Origin: an uncultured Bryobacteraceae bacterium
GTDB lineage: Bacteria > Acidobacteriota > Terriglobia > Bryobacterales > Bryobacteraceae
NCBI GenBank assembly: GCA_937921835.1
Contig: CAKZVG010000634.1
Coordinates: forward strand, 1-5,792
Direction: 5' to 3'
Length of the DNA: 5,792 bases
This document shows positions 1 through 5,073 of the stretch, in pieces (position 1 is the stretch's first letter; every line of letters begins with the position of its first letter). The notes below the pieces were generated by a model. The model had not been told where the DNA came from. It ran no database searches and saw only the letters and a program-made list of their open reading frames with translations. Both the position numbers and the translations under genes were made by a program.

Positions 1-1103
1 GGACGGGAGAACGGGTAATCCACCAGCGCGTGCAGAAACACCAGCGCCAGTCCCAGGCCCCAGATGGTGCGCACGCCGTACACCGCCGCCGCGCCCGCCA
101 GCGCGAGCATCGCCAGCGCGAACGGCGCCCCGCCTTCGGCCATCCACTCGAGCCAATCCGAATGCGCACGATTGGCGAAACGGCCGGTATCGATGAGCGC
201 GTATGCCGGATACGCCGTGGGCCAGGTGCCGAGCCCCGCGCCGGTGAGCGGGCGCTCGCCGATCATGGCGGCGGTCGACTGCGCCAGTTCGCGCCGGATG
301 GCGAACGGGTCGGCTTCCGACAGCCGGCCGAGCACCGTCTGCCAGCCGGCCACGGCGGTGAACGCCGCCAGCAACAGGGCCATCTTCGCGGCCCGGAGCG
401 CGATTTCCCGCCCCGGCAGCAGCCCGCGCCGCCACGCCAGAAGCGCGGCCGCCACGACAGCGGCCGAGGCCAGGATGGTCCCGGCGCGCGAGGCCGAGGC
501 GATCACGGAGGCGTACATCACCGCCGCCATCGAAAGATAGAGCAGGTTCGCCCGCCGGCCGAAGGCCTCATACAAGGCCGCCGGCAGCAGGAGGGTGATC
601 CAGGCCGCATAGTGGTTGCGGTAGGGGAACGGACCCATCACGTAGGCTTCGCCGCCCGCGCCGGACGGGAACAGCCAGAACACCCTTCCGCCGGAGGTGA
701 AAAGCTGCATGATGGCCAACACCGCGATCAGGAAGGAGAACCAGACCAGCGCCCGGCGGAACCACTCCCGGCCGGCGAACTGTAAGCCAAGCCAGAGCGC
801 GCAGGCGGCCGAGAACCATGCCACCGCCGCTTCCTCCGTCGCGAAGGCGTACACGGAACGCCGCGTGGCAACTTGCGCCAGCCCCGTCGCGGGCAACAGC
901 AGCGTGGGCACGAGGATCCAGTGCCAGGCGGCACGGCTCCTCCACGAGCACAGCGGGACGAGGACGAACAGGGCAACCTGAACGGCCGCCACCGGCCATT
1001 GGGCCGGCACCCAGAGCGTGAGGATGCCGAAGAAAAGGACCGCCAGGAAAGCCGCCGCCACGGGATCCGGGACCGGTCCGGCGCGCGGCAACGCGGGTCT
1101 CAA
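1..1103 (-). CDS. O-antigen ligase/polymerase family membrane protein (partial, C-terminus beyond the left edge)
   Basis: About 367 codons are open on the minus strand with no stop before the window edge, so the gene continues to the left. The protein is rich in hydrophobic segments. The first probable helix begins near residue 15 (VAAAFLAVLFFGIL). Wzy_C-type signatures are visible: PYRNHYAAW at about residues 160-168, PLTGAGLGTW at 285-294, AHSDWLEWMAEGG at 313-325 with a conserved-type His314 and Glu323, and HALVDYP at 358-364. Proteins of this family (O-antigen ligase WaaL, Wzy polymerases, some exopolysaccharide polymerases) act in the inner membrane and join polysaccharide made on a lipid carrier to an acceptor on the periplasmic side. 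Which glycan is handled cannot be told here. The start is uncertain: I chose TTG at 1101-1103 because a -10-like box lies 6 nt before it. TTG at 1089-1091 or GTG at 1059-1061 are alternatives, and none has a clear Shine-Dalgarno site. Confidence 0.85.
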   Translation of the reverse strand, partial: MRPALPRAGPVPDPVAAAFLAVLFFGILTLWVPAQWPVAAVQVALFVLVPLCSWRSRAAWHWILVPTLLLPATGLAQVATRRSVYAFATEEAAVAWFSAACALWLGLQFAGREWFRRALVWFSFLIAVLAIMQLFTSGGRVFWLFPSGAGGEAYVMGPFPYRNHYAAWITLLLPAALYEAFGRRANLLYLSMAAVMYASVIASASRAGTILASAAVVAAALLAWRRGLLPGREIALRAAKMALLLAAFTAVAGWQTVLGRLSEADPFAIRRELAQSTAAMIGERPLTGAGLGTWPTAYPAYALIDTGRFANRAHSDWLEWMAEGGAPFALAMLALAGAAAVYGVRTIWGLGLALVFLHALVDYPFSR

Positions 1104-1109
1104 AACCCG

Positions 1110-1139
1110 ATAGTACCGGTTCGGGGATGCAAGCCGCAA
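1110..1139 (-). promoter_or_regulatory. Candidate promoter for the O-antigen ligase-like gene
   Basis: Read on the minus strand, TTGCGG (1134-1139) is followed after 18 nt by TACTAT (1110-1115), which matches 4 of 6 bases of the TATAAT consensus. Transcription would begin near 1103, at the proposed TTG start codon, giving a leaderless or nearly leaderless mRNA. This is a consensus match only, and the -35 element is weak. Confidence 0.35.
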
Positions 1140-1271
1140 GCCGCCCGCGGCCGCGGTTGTCCCGGCAGACCGGCGGCGGTCCTCCGGACGGCTGGATCCC
1201 GTATTGGTTGCGGAACGGGCCCGCCCGCCGGCCATCCTTGGAGCGCGGCCCTGCCGGGCCCCGGCGTTGGC

Positions 1272-1277
1272 TAGAAT
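1272..1277 (+). promoter_or_regulatory. Candidate -10 box for the zinc-ribbon/matrixin operon
   Basis: TAGAAT matches 5 of 6 bases of the -10 consensus and lies 6 nt before the TTG start at 1284, so transcription would begin at or next to the start codon. No convincing -35 hexamer stands at the right distance. The box also contains the in-frame TAG at 1272-1274, which excludes any upstream extension of the downstream reading frame and leaves only TTG 1284 or CTG 1287 as early starts. The 180-bp region from 1104 to 1283 holds no other gene I can support, only this box, the opposing promoter and a short GGCCC/GGGCC hairpin at 1247-1260. Confidence 0.4.
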
Positions 1278-1283
1278 TGTGGG

Positions 1284-1661
1284 TTGCTGCCCAGCCACTG
1301 TCCCGGCTGCGGTTCGGAACTCGTCCGGGCGCGCAGAGGCGTCCTGAGGCGCCTGTTTCTGATCCGCCGGTACCGCTGCGTGAAGTGCCGCCGGACCCAG
1401 GACGTCTACCGCTACTGGCTGTCGCTGGAGGCGCGGTGTCCAAGCTGCGGCAACCGCGAGCTGAAGCGCCTGCGCCGGTTCGACCCCATCGAGCGGCTCT
1501 ACCGGAATCCGCTCAGCCTGACGCAGGCGCTGCTGCGGGCGCCGCTGCTGCACTGCCGCGGGTGCCGGCTTCAGTTCTACGACCTGCGTCCATTGCGCCC
1601 GGCCGGCGAAGACGGGATCCCGCACGAAAAAAAGACCGGAAATTCCCTGAAAAGCCGATAA
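1284..1661 (+). CDS. Small double zinc-ribbon protein, function unknown
   Basis: The 125-residue basic protein has four CxxC knuckles: C6/C9, C32/C35, C52/C55 and C91/C94. These fit two successive four-cysteine zinc ribbons, at about residues 6-35 and 52-94. The stretch between the first pair is strongly basic (RARRG, then RRLFLIRRYRC), and similar short 'CPxCGS...RRRG...YRCxxC' proteins are, as I recall, common unnamed proteins in Acidobacteriota. There is no obvious signal peptide or confident membrane helix. The start is TTG, forced by an in-frame stop just upstream, with no Shine-Dalgarno site but a -10-like box 6 nt before it. It ends 7 nt before the matrixin gene, so the two are probably co-transcribed. 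A role in nucleic-acid binding or protein contact is possible but not shown. An artefactual ORF is unlikely given the regular cysteine pattern. Confidence 0.75.
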   Translation: MLPSHCPGCGSELVRARRGVLRRLFLIRRYRCVKCRRTQDVYRYWLSLEARCPSCGNRELKRLRRFDPIERLYRNPLSLTQALLRAPLLHCRGCRLQFYDLRPLRPAGEDGIPHEKKTGNSLKSR

Positions 1662-1668
1662 GCCGAGT

Positions 1669-2952
1669 ATGGCGAAGTTCCTTTTGACGTCGCTTCTGGC
1701 CTGCGCGGAGCTTTGCGCGGGCGCACTCTTCGGCTCGCTCGACCGCCCAATCCGCTGGCGGGACGGGCGGCTGGTCTTGTATTTCAGCCGCGAAGTGCAC
1801 CTTCCGTCTGGCGCATCGGGCGTGCTGCCAAGCGAGAGCGCGGCTGAGGTCCACGAGGCCCTGCACGCCGCCATCCGGGAGTGGAACGAAGCCGGGCGGG
1901 CCGCCATCGCCATCAGTGCGGAACTGACCGACAGCCAGGCCGCGGCCGGTAACACCGTCACCTTCACCGACCCGCGTCCTTTCGATGAAGGCCGCTGCGA
2001 CAGCCGCACCGCGGCCGCCTGCGCGTTGCTCACCTGGGATGCGGCCACGGGAGAGATGCTCAGCGCCAGCATCGCCTTCAACCCCTATCTGCGCCATTCG
2101 GCGCGCGGAAGGGACGGCGCCACGGACATCCGGCGGGTGATGCTGCACGAGCTAGGGCACGCTTTGGGGCTCGACCACAGCGGGCTGCCGGGTTCGATCA
2201 TGCACGGCGACGTGCATCGCGCCGATCTGAACGCGGACGGCCAGGCGGCGCCCGTGCTCGCGCCCACCGACATCCTCACGCTCTCCCGCCTCTACCCTCC
2301 CGCCGACGGCATGCCGGCCAGAATCGTGGGGGTCCTCGAACTGGACGGAGCGCCGCTGGCCGGGGCGCACGTGGTGGCCGCCAATCAGGAGGGCGCCGCG
2401 GTCTGCGATACGCTCTCGGATGCGCGCGGAAGATTCGAAGTGGCTGTCGAACCGGGCTACTATACGCTGCTGGCCCGGCCGCCCGCCGGCCTTACGCCGG
2501 CGCAGGCGGGGGTCATTCTGGCGGGGCCGTTTCCCGCGCTGGTCCGGGAGCCGGTCGAGGCCTTGCCAGGGAGCACCACGGAGGTGTCCCTGACGGGGAG
2601 GGGCGGTGAGGCGCCGTCGCTGGATTGGGTGGCTGTCATCGCGGCCGATGGCAGGTTCCAGGGCGGGCCGGAGGCCGTGCTGGCGCGCGGGCGATCCTAC
2701 CGGCTTCTGCTGCACCGCAGTCCGGAGGCGGGGGACTTCGAGATTGGTTTCTCTTCGCCGAGGATCCGCTTGACCGCTCCCGTGCAGCCGGTGGCCGGAA
2801 TCCCGGGTTGGCCGGGAACGCTGCTGCTGCGGCTGGCAGTGGCCGCCGACGCTCCCGCCGGCAGCTATTCGATCCTCTACCGGACGGCGAACTCGGTGGC
2901 CGTGCTTCCCGGAAGCCTGCGGGTCACCGATCCTGCCACCGGGCAACAGTAA
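1669..2952 (+). CDS. Secreted matrixin-type zinc metalloprotease with C-terminal beta-sandwich domains
   Basis: The 427-residue protein starts with a hydrophobic export signal (residues 4-20, FLLTSLLACAELCAGAL). Cys12 follows LLA and gives a weak lipobox, so a lipoprotein cannot be excluded. The catalytic domain, about residues 25-211, carries HELGHALGLDH at 160-170: zinc ligands His160, His164 and His170, and catalytic Glu161. SIM at 176-178 is the Met-turn that defines metzincins, and DILTLSRLYP at 201-210 is a typical end of a matrixin domain. Cys110 and Cys118 could form a disulfide. Residues 218-262 (IVGVLELDGAPLAGAHV, then GRFEVAVEPGYYTLLARP) resemble a carboxypeptidase-regulatory-like beta-sandwich. 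Residues about 318-421 look like a further Ig-like beta domain. The likely role is extracellular or periplasmic proteolysis; the substrate is unknown. No propeptide cysteine switch is seen. ATG 1669 is chosen because the signal peptide follows directly, although its ribosome binding site is poor, suggesting translation coupled to the upstream gene. Confidence 0.88.
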   Translation: MAKFLLTSLLACAELCAGALFGSLDRPIRWRDGRLVLYFSREVHLPSGASGVLPSESAAEVHEALHAAIREWNEAGRAAIAISAELTDSQAAAGNTVTFTDPRPFDEGRCDSRTAAACALLTWDAATGEMLSASIAFNPYLRHSARGRDGATDIRRVMLHELGHALGLDHSGLPGSIMHGDVHRADLNADGQAAPVLAPTDILTLSRLYPPADGMPARIVGVLELDGAPLAGAHVVAANQEGAAVCDTLSDARGRFEVAVEPGYYTLLARPPAGLTPAQAGVILAGPFPALVREPVEALPGSTTEVSLTGRGGEAPSLDWVAVIAADGRFQGGPEAVLARGRSYRLLLHRSPEAGDFEIGFSSPRIRLTAPVQPVAGIPGWPGTLLLRLAVAADAPAGSYSILYRTANSVAVLPGSLRVTDPATGQQ

Positions 2953-2961
2953 GCCTCCGCA

Positions 2962-2998
2962 GCGGCCGCGGGTGCGGGCGCTGGCGCGCCGCGGCCGC
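2962..2998. repeat. Perfect 10-bp inverted repeat (GC-rich hairpin) after the matrixin gene
   Basis: GCGGCCGCGG at 2962-2971 is repeated in inverted form as CCGCGGCCGC at 2989-2998 around a 17-nt loop. It begins 9 nt after the matrixin stop codon, where a terminator would be expected, but neither strand has a T-run after it. It may stabilise the 3' end of the mRNA or act as a T-less terminator. Each arm contains the palindrome GCGGCCGC, so a chance origin in GC-rich DNA is also possible. Confidence 0.45.
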
Positions 2999-3066
2999 AA
3001 TGCTGCCGGGCCGCGTCCGGAGGCCGCCCGGCGCACACGCTTCGCGGCCGGTCCCAGGACCAGCCT

Positions 3067-3097
3067 GGAAAGGAAAGGCCCGGATGGCTCCGGGCCT
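3067..3097 (-). terminator. Intrinsic terminator of the FecR-like gene
   Basis: AGGCCCGGA (3076-3084) and TCCGGGCCT (3089-3097) form a perfect 9-bp stem with a 4-nt loop. On the minus strand the stem is followed by TTTCCTTTCC, a pyrimidine tract rich in T. The hairpin starts 27 nt after the stop codon of the minus-strand gene ending at 3125. On the plus strand no T-run follows, so termination is mainly expected for leftward transcription. The rest of 2953-3124 shows no gene. Confidence 0.7.
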
Positions 3098-3124
3098 CGA
3101 GCGGAAATCCAGTTGGCGCCTGAG

Positions 3125-4036
3125 CTAGCGGGGACTTACCGGCTCCTCATCTTCGAAGACGCCTGCGGCGTACATGCCGCCGACCGTACCCGCGGCCGCA
3201 ACGCCGCCGACAATGGCGATCACGGCGGCCGTGGATAGGCCCGTCGCGACTCCCCCCGCGGCGGCAGCGCCAGCCGCGGCGGCGCCACCGGCGGCGGCAG
3301 CGCCCGCGATTCCCGGGCAGCCCTTGCCGGTCTGCCGGGTTTCGAGAGCCTGCACCACCTGCGAAGCGCCGGCGGCGGGAGTAGCCCCGGGTATCAGAGA
3401 ACCGGTAATCTCGACCCGCTTCCCCACCAGTTTGTCGAGGTCGTTGCCCCGGATCTGGGCGGTCACGTTGGTCGTGCTGTCGGTGAGGAAGTAGTTTCCG
3501 TTTCTCTTTTCCAGACAGCCGCTGATTTTGGTGGCGGTGGACGCCTGCGCCTGTGGATTGAACTCCATGGCCCGCCCAGGCATCACCCGCGCAACCATTA
3601 CCCCTTCCCGGTTCCTGACATCCACCGGTCCCCGCGCCGCCTGAACGACAACGTGGCCGGCGGGATTCAAGGCCACCCAGGCGGCGGCAGACTGGTTCGC
3701 CGGGGTGATCTTCAGGCTGCGCGCCTCGAGGCTGAAGCCCGAGGTTTCGCGGATCTGTCCGGCGCCCTTTTCCAGCACCGCCCGGCCAGAGTAGACCTTG
3801 GTTCGGGAGTCCGGCATCATTACCAGCCTGGCGCCACGGTCCAGCACCAGTTCCGAGCGGATCTCCGAGGTTTCGAGTACGCTGCCCTCAAATAGCGAGC
3901 CGTTGCCGCGGATCAGAGAATTGTCCAGGTGGAACGAACCATTCGCCTTCGCAACTCCGATCACCGGCGCCGGGCCGGCCGCCAGCAGGCAGCAGGACAG
4001 CATGAGCGCAAGCAGACTTTGAACGTTCAACTTCAT
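3125..4036 (-). CDS. Exported FecR-like protein with DUF5818-like domain and Gly/Ala-rich C-terminal membrane segment
   Basis: The 303-residue protein opens with a signal peptide (MKLNVQSLLALMLSCCLLAAG). Residues about 26-160 look like a FecR-type beta domain: repeated short strands around G(S)LFEGSVLETSE, LDRGARLVMMPDSRTKVY, LEKGAGQIR and VRNREGVMVARVMPGRAMEF. Residues about 170-215 (ISGCLEKRNGNYFLTD, then DLDKLVGKRVEITGSL) resemble DUF5818, a small beta domain I know mainly from Acidobacteriota. A Gly/Ala tract (about 242-266) leads to a hydrophobic segment (268-293, with AVIAIVGGVAAAG) and an acidic tail, so the protein may be anchored at its C-terminus. The start is ATG 4034-4036, with GGAGG (4041-4045) 4 nt before it. 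Unlike classical FecR it has no neighbouring sigma factor or TonB receptor in view, so an anti-sigma role should not be assumed. Function unknown. Confidence 0.8.
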   Translation of the reverse strand: MKLNVQSLLALMLSCCLLAAGPAPVIGVAKANGSFHLDNSLIRGNGSLFEGSVLETSEIRSELVLDRGARLVMMPDSRTKVYSGRAVLEKGAGQIRETSGFSLEARSLKITPANQSAAAWVALNPAGHVVVQAARGPVDVRNREGVMVARVMPGRAMEFNPQAQASTATKISGCLEKRNGNYFLTDSTTNVTAQIRGNDLDKLVGKRVEITGSLIPGATPAAGASQVVQALETRQTGKGCPGIAGAAAAGGAAAAGAAAAGGVATGLSTAAVIAIVGGVAAAGTVGGMYAAGVFEDEEPVSPR

Positions 4037-4111
4037 CGAGCCTCCATGGTGGCTATCACAATCACCGAATCAAGCGGCGCCCATTCCGGTCTGCCGGCGG
4101 AGGTCCCAGCC

Positions 4112-4217
4112 GGGCAAGCCAGAGGCTGAGCGGACGCAAAACAAGGCATCTCTGGGCCGAAATCTCCGCGGTAGTCTTCGGGCCGTAAGACGCCGGGCAA
4201 TACCGCCGCGACGGAGA
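4112..4217 (+). ncRNA. Candidate structured leader RNA with c-di-GMP-I (GEMM-I)-like sequence blocks
   Basis: Three blocks occur in the order known for GEMM-I riboswitches: GGGCAAGCC (4112-4120), GGACGCAAAAC (4132-4142) and GCCGGGCAATACCG (4192-4205). The family pattern, from memory, is GGGCAARCC, GGACGCAAAGCC and AGCCGGGUUACCG. The first two blocks are 11 nt apart, close to the 13 nt in the Vibrio Vc2 example. Against the call, the segment between them does not form the expected stem capped by a GNRA loop, and the third block has extra bases. A competing fold exists: TCTCCG (4163-4168), CGGTA (4169-4173) and GTCTT (4174-4178) pair with CGGAGA (4212-4217), TACCG (4201-4205) and AAGAC (4187-4191). 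The strand is uncertain; plus is chosen from the block orientation. Confidence 0.3.
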
Positions 4218-4244
4218 CACAACGCTCCGCTGAACATCTTTTCG

Positions 4245-4295
4245 GCGGGCTGAAAGAAAGTCCGCGCGAACTTGGCAATTTCTCAGCCCGCTGAG
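4245..4295 (+). promoter_or_regulatory. Mutually exclusive stem-loops, possible expression platform
   Basis: GCGGGCT (4245-4251) can pair with AGTCCGC (4259-4265, one G-U pair). The longer arm GCGGGCTGA (4245-4253) plus GAAA (4256-4259) can instead pair with TTTC (4279-4282) plus TCAGCCCGC (4283-4291). The latter arm can also close on itself as CTCAGC-CC-GCTGAG (4282-4295). These three helices exclude one another, as in attenuators and riboswitch platforms. No T-run follows, so a transcription terminator is not evident. The palindrome CTCAGCCCGCTGAG could equally be a protein operator. Confidence 0.35.
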
Positions 4296-4342
4296 GGCGC
4301 GGGCGTGCCATTCCGGTTTGCTCCCCGTTCCCCGCAGCGCCC

Positions 4343-4372
4343 TTGACGGCGGCGGCCCGCTCCAGGTAGCCT
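4343..4372 (+). promoter_or_regulatory. Possible promoter upstream of the small ORF and Dabb gene
   Basis: TTGACG (4343-4348) matches 5 of 6 bases of the -35 consensus. TAGCCT (4367-4372), 18 nt further on, matches only 3 of 6 of the -10. If used, transcription would begin near 4379, about 40 nt before the small ORF, and would leave the structured elements at 4112-4295 outside this transcript. Within 4037-4417 I see no gene. Confidence 0.28.
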
Positions 4373-4417
4373 GAAGCGAACACCCTTCTGGATTCCGGAC
4401 AATTGAGGTGACGCCCC

Positions 4418-4579
4418 ATGCATCTTGAGCAGCCAGCGTTTCTGCGCGATCCTTCCCTGTCGGTGGGGGATGACGAGGACCGGGCCACCCGGTGTGTCCT
4501 AACCGCGGCGCCCGATCTCTGCGGCGGCAGCACCGTCGAACCCTTCCAGCCGCCGTCCGCCGGCGCAGCGCAGCGATAG
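4418..4579 (+). CDS. Small ORF of 53 codons, hypothetical protein
   Basis: The ATG at 4418-4420 is preceded at a spacing of 7 nt by GAGGTG (4405-4410), a good Shine-Dalgarno site, and the frame runs to TAG at 4577-4579. The predicted peptide begins MHLEQPAFLRDPSLS, is acidic in the middle (GDDEDR), has two cysteines (about residues 26 and 35) and a Pro/Ala-rich end. It has no signal peptide or membrane segment, and I recognise no family. Roughly three quarters of its codons end in G or C, which is coding-like but also expected from local base composition. It ends 32 nt before the Dabb gene and could be co-transcribed with it, serve as a leader peptide, or be chance. The ribosome binding site is the main support. 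Confidence 0.4.
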   Translation: MHLEQPAFLRDPSLSVGDDEDRATRCVLTAAPDLCGGSTVEPFQPPSAGAAQR

Positions 4580-4599
4580 ATTCGCGATCACAATTCTTT

Positions 4600-4604
4600 G
4601 GAGG
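4600..4604 (+). promoter_or_regulatory. Ribosome binding site that fixes the Dabb gene start
   Basis: GGAGG lies 7 nt before ATG 4612-4614, and the signal peptide follows immediately. This decides against the longer open frame beginning at 4492, whose extra 40 residues are arginine-rich and unlike an export signal. Confidence 0.8.
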
Positions 4605-4611
4605 TCGAACC

Positions 4612-5061
4612 ATGAAGAAGCTCTGGCGCCCGGCCCTGCCGGCTGCCATCCTGTTCCTGACCGCGGCGGCGCTTCCGGCCGCCGAAAAGAAGCTGATGCA
4701 CTGCTTCTATTTCACGCCCATCGAGGGCGCTTCCCAAGCGGATTGGGACGCCTTCCACAAGGCCACCGAGGCTCTGCCCGGAAAGATCCCCGGCTTGACC
4801 AGGGTCTGGCACGGCACGCTTCTGCGGCCGTTCATGCAGTTCAACACCGACGCCGAAACCCGCAAGAAGCTTCAGGGCGGCGAGCAGAAGGCGACCGGTC
4901 CGGTAACCGCCCGCACCCGTACGCACGGCGTCTGCATGGAGATGGACAACGAAGCGGCGCTCAAGGTCTACGCCGGCCACCCGGCCCACAAGGAGTGGGA
5001 GGCGTTGTATGGCAAGGTGCGCCAGCCCGGCACCATGACCTTCGACATCGTAGGCCACTGA
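4612..5061 (+). CDS. Secreted Dabb (stress-responsive alpha/beta barrel) domain protein
   Basis: The 149-residue protein has a Sec signal peptide (MKKLWRPALPAAILFLTAAALPAA, cleavage predicted before Glu25) and then a single Dabb-type ferredoxin-like domain that fills the mature chain. Family features are the opening strand LMHCFYFTPIEGAS (28-41) with His30, the helix ADWDAFHKATEALPGKIPGL (43-62), and the closing strand GVCMEMDNEAAL followed by YAGHPAHKEW (120-129), where HPAH is the usual signature. Dabb proteins form dimeric barrels; some are stress-induced, and relatives include small cyclases and monooxygenases. Export is less usual, as many members are cytoplasmic. A loop at about 69-103 (LLRPFMQFNTDAET and following basic residues) is longer than in typical members. 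No enzymatic activity can be assigned. The gene converges on the next one with only 12 nt between stop codons and no evident terminator. Confidence 0.85.
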   Translation: MKKLWRPALPAAILFLTAAALPAAEKKLMHCFYFTPIEGASQADWDAFHKATEALPGKIPGLTRVWHGTLLRPFMQFNTDAETRKKLQGGEQKATGPVTARTRTHGVCMEMDNEAALKVYAGHPAHKEWEALYGKVRQPGTMTFDIVGH

Positions 5062-5073
5062 GGCCCGCGGAAG

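Noticed and set aside
30..785. Long plus-strand open frames across the left end (also 64-540)
   Set aside because: They are antisense shadows of the O-antigen ligase-like gene. Their products are Arg/Gly/Pro/His-rich with no domain, while the minus frame gives clear membrane helices and Wzy_C motifs.
568..1443. 291-codon minus-strand open frame
   Set aside because: It is out of frame with the recognisable ligase-like protein, spans the divergent promoter region and part of the zinc-ribbon gene, and its translation is low-complexity Gly/Arg/Pro.
2152..3036. Minus-strand open frames opposite the matrixin (also 1513-2148)
   Set aside because: The matrixin frame carries HExxHxxGxxH, the Met-turn and a signal peptide; the antisense products are Arg-rich with no recognisable features.
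3242..3312. GGC/GCC-rich repetitive tract as a possible microsatellite or repeat element
   Set aside because: It encodes the Gly/Ala-rich segment of the FecR-like protein in frame. The units are irregular, so it is coding low complexity rather than a separate element.
4081..4320. Near-identical direct repeat CCATTCCGGTYTG at 4081-4093 and 4308-4320
   Set aside because: 13 nt with one mismatch, 227 nt apart, with unlike flanks. Without a third copy or symmetry I cannot separate it from chance in GC-rich DNA.
4418..4579. Small ORF as a RiPP precursor (two cysteines, acidic leader-like part)
   Set aside because: No modifying enzyme, protease or transporter is in view, and no recognisable leader motif is present.
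4492..4611. N-terminal extension of the Dabb gene to a start at 4492
   Set aside because: ATG 4612 has GGAGG at 7 nt and is followed at once by a signal peptide. The extension would bury that signal 40 residues inside the protein.
4033..4649. Overlapping minus-strand open frames of 166 and 195 codons between the FecR-like and Dabb genes
   Set aside because: They are Arg/Ser/Pro-rich with no domain, and they overlap the start of the Dabb gene. They follow from scarce stop codons in GC-rich DNA.
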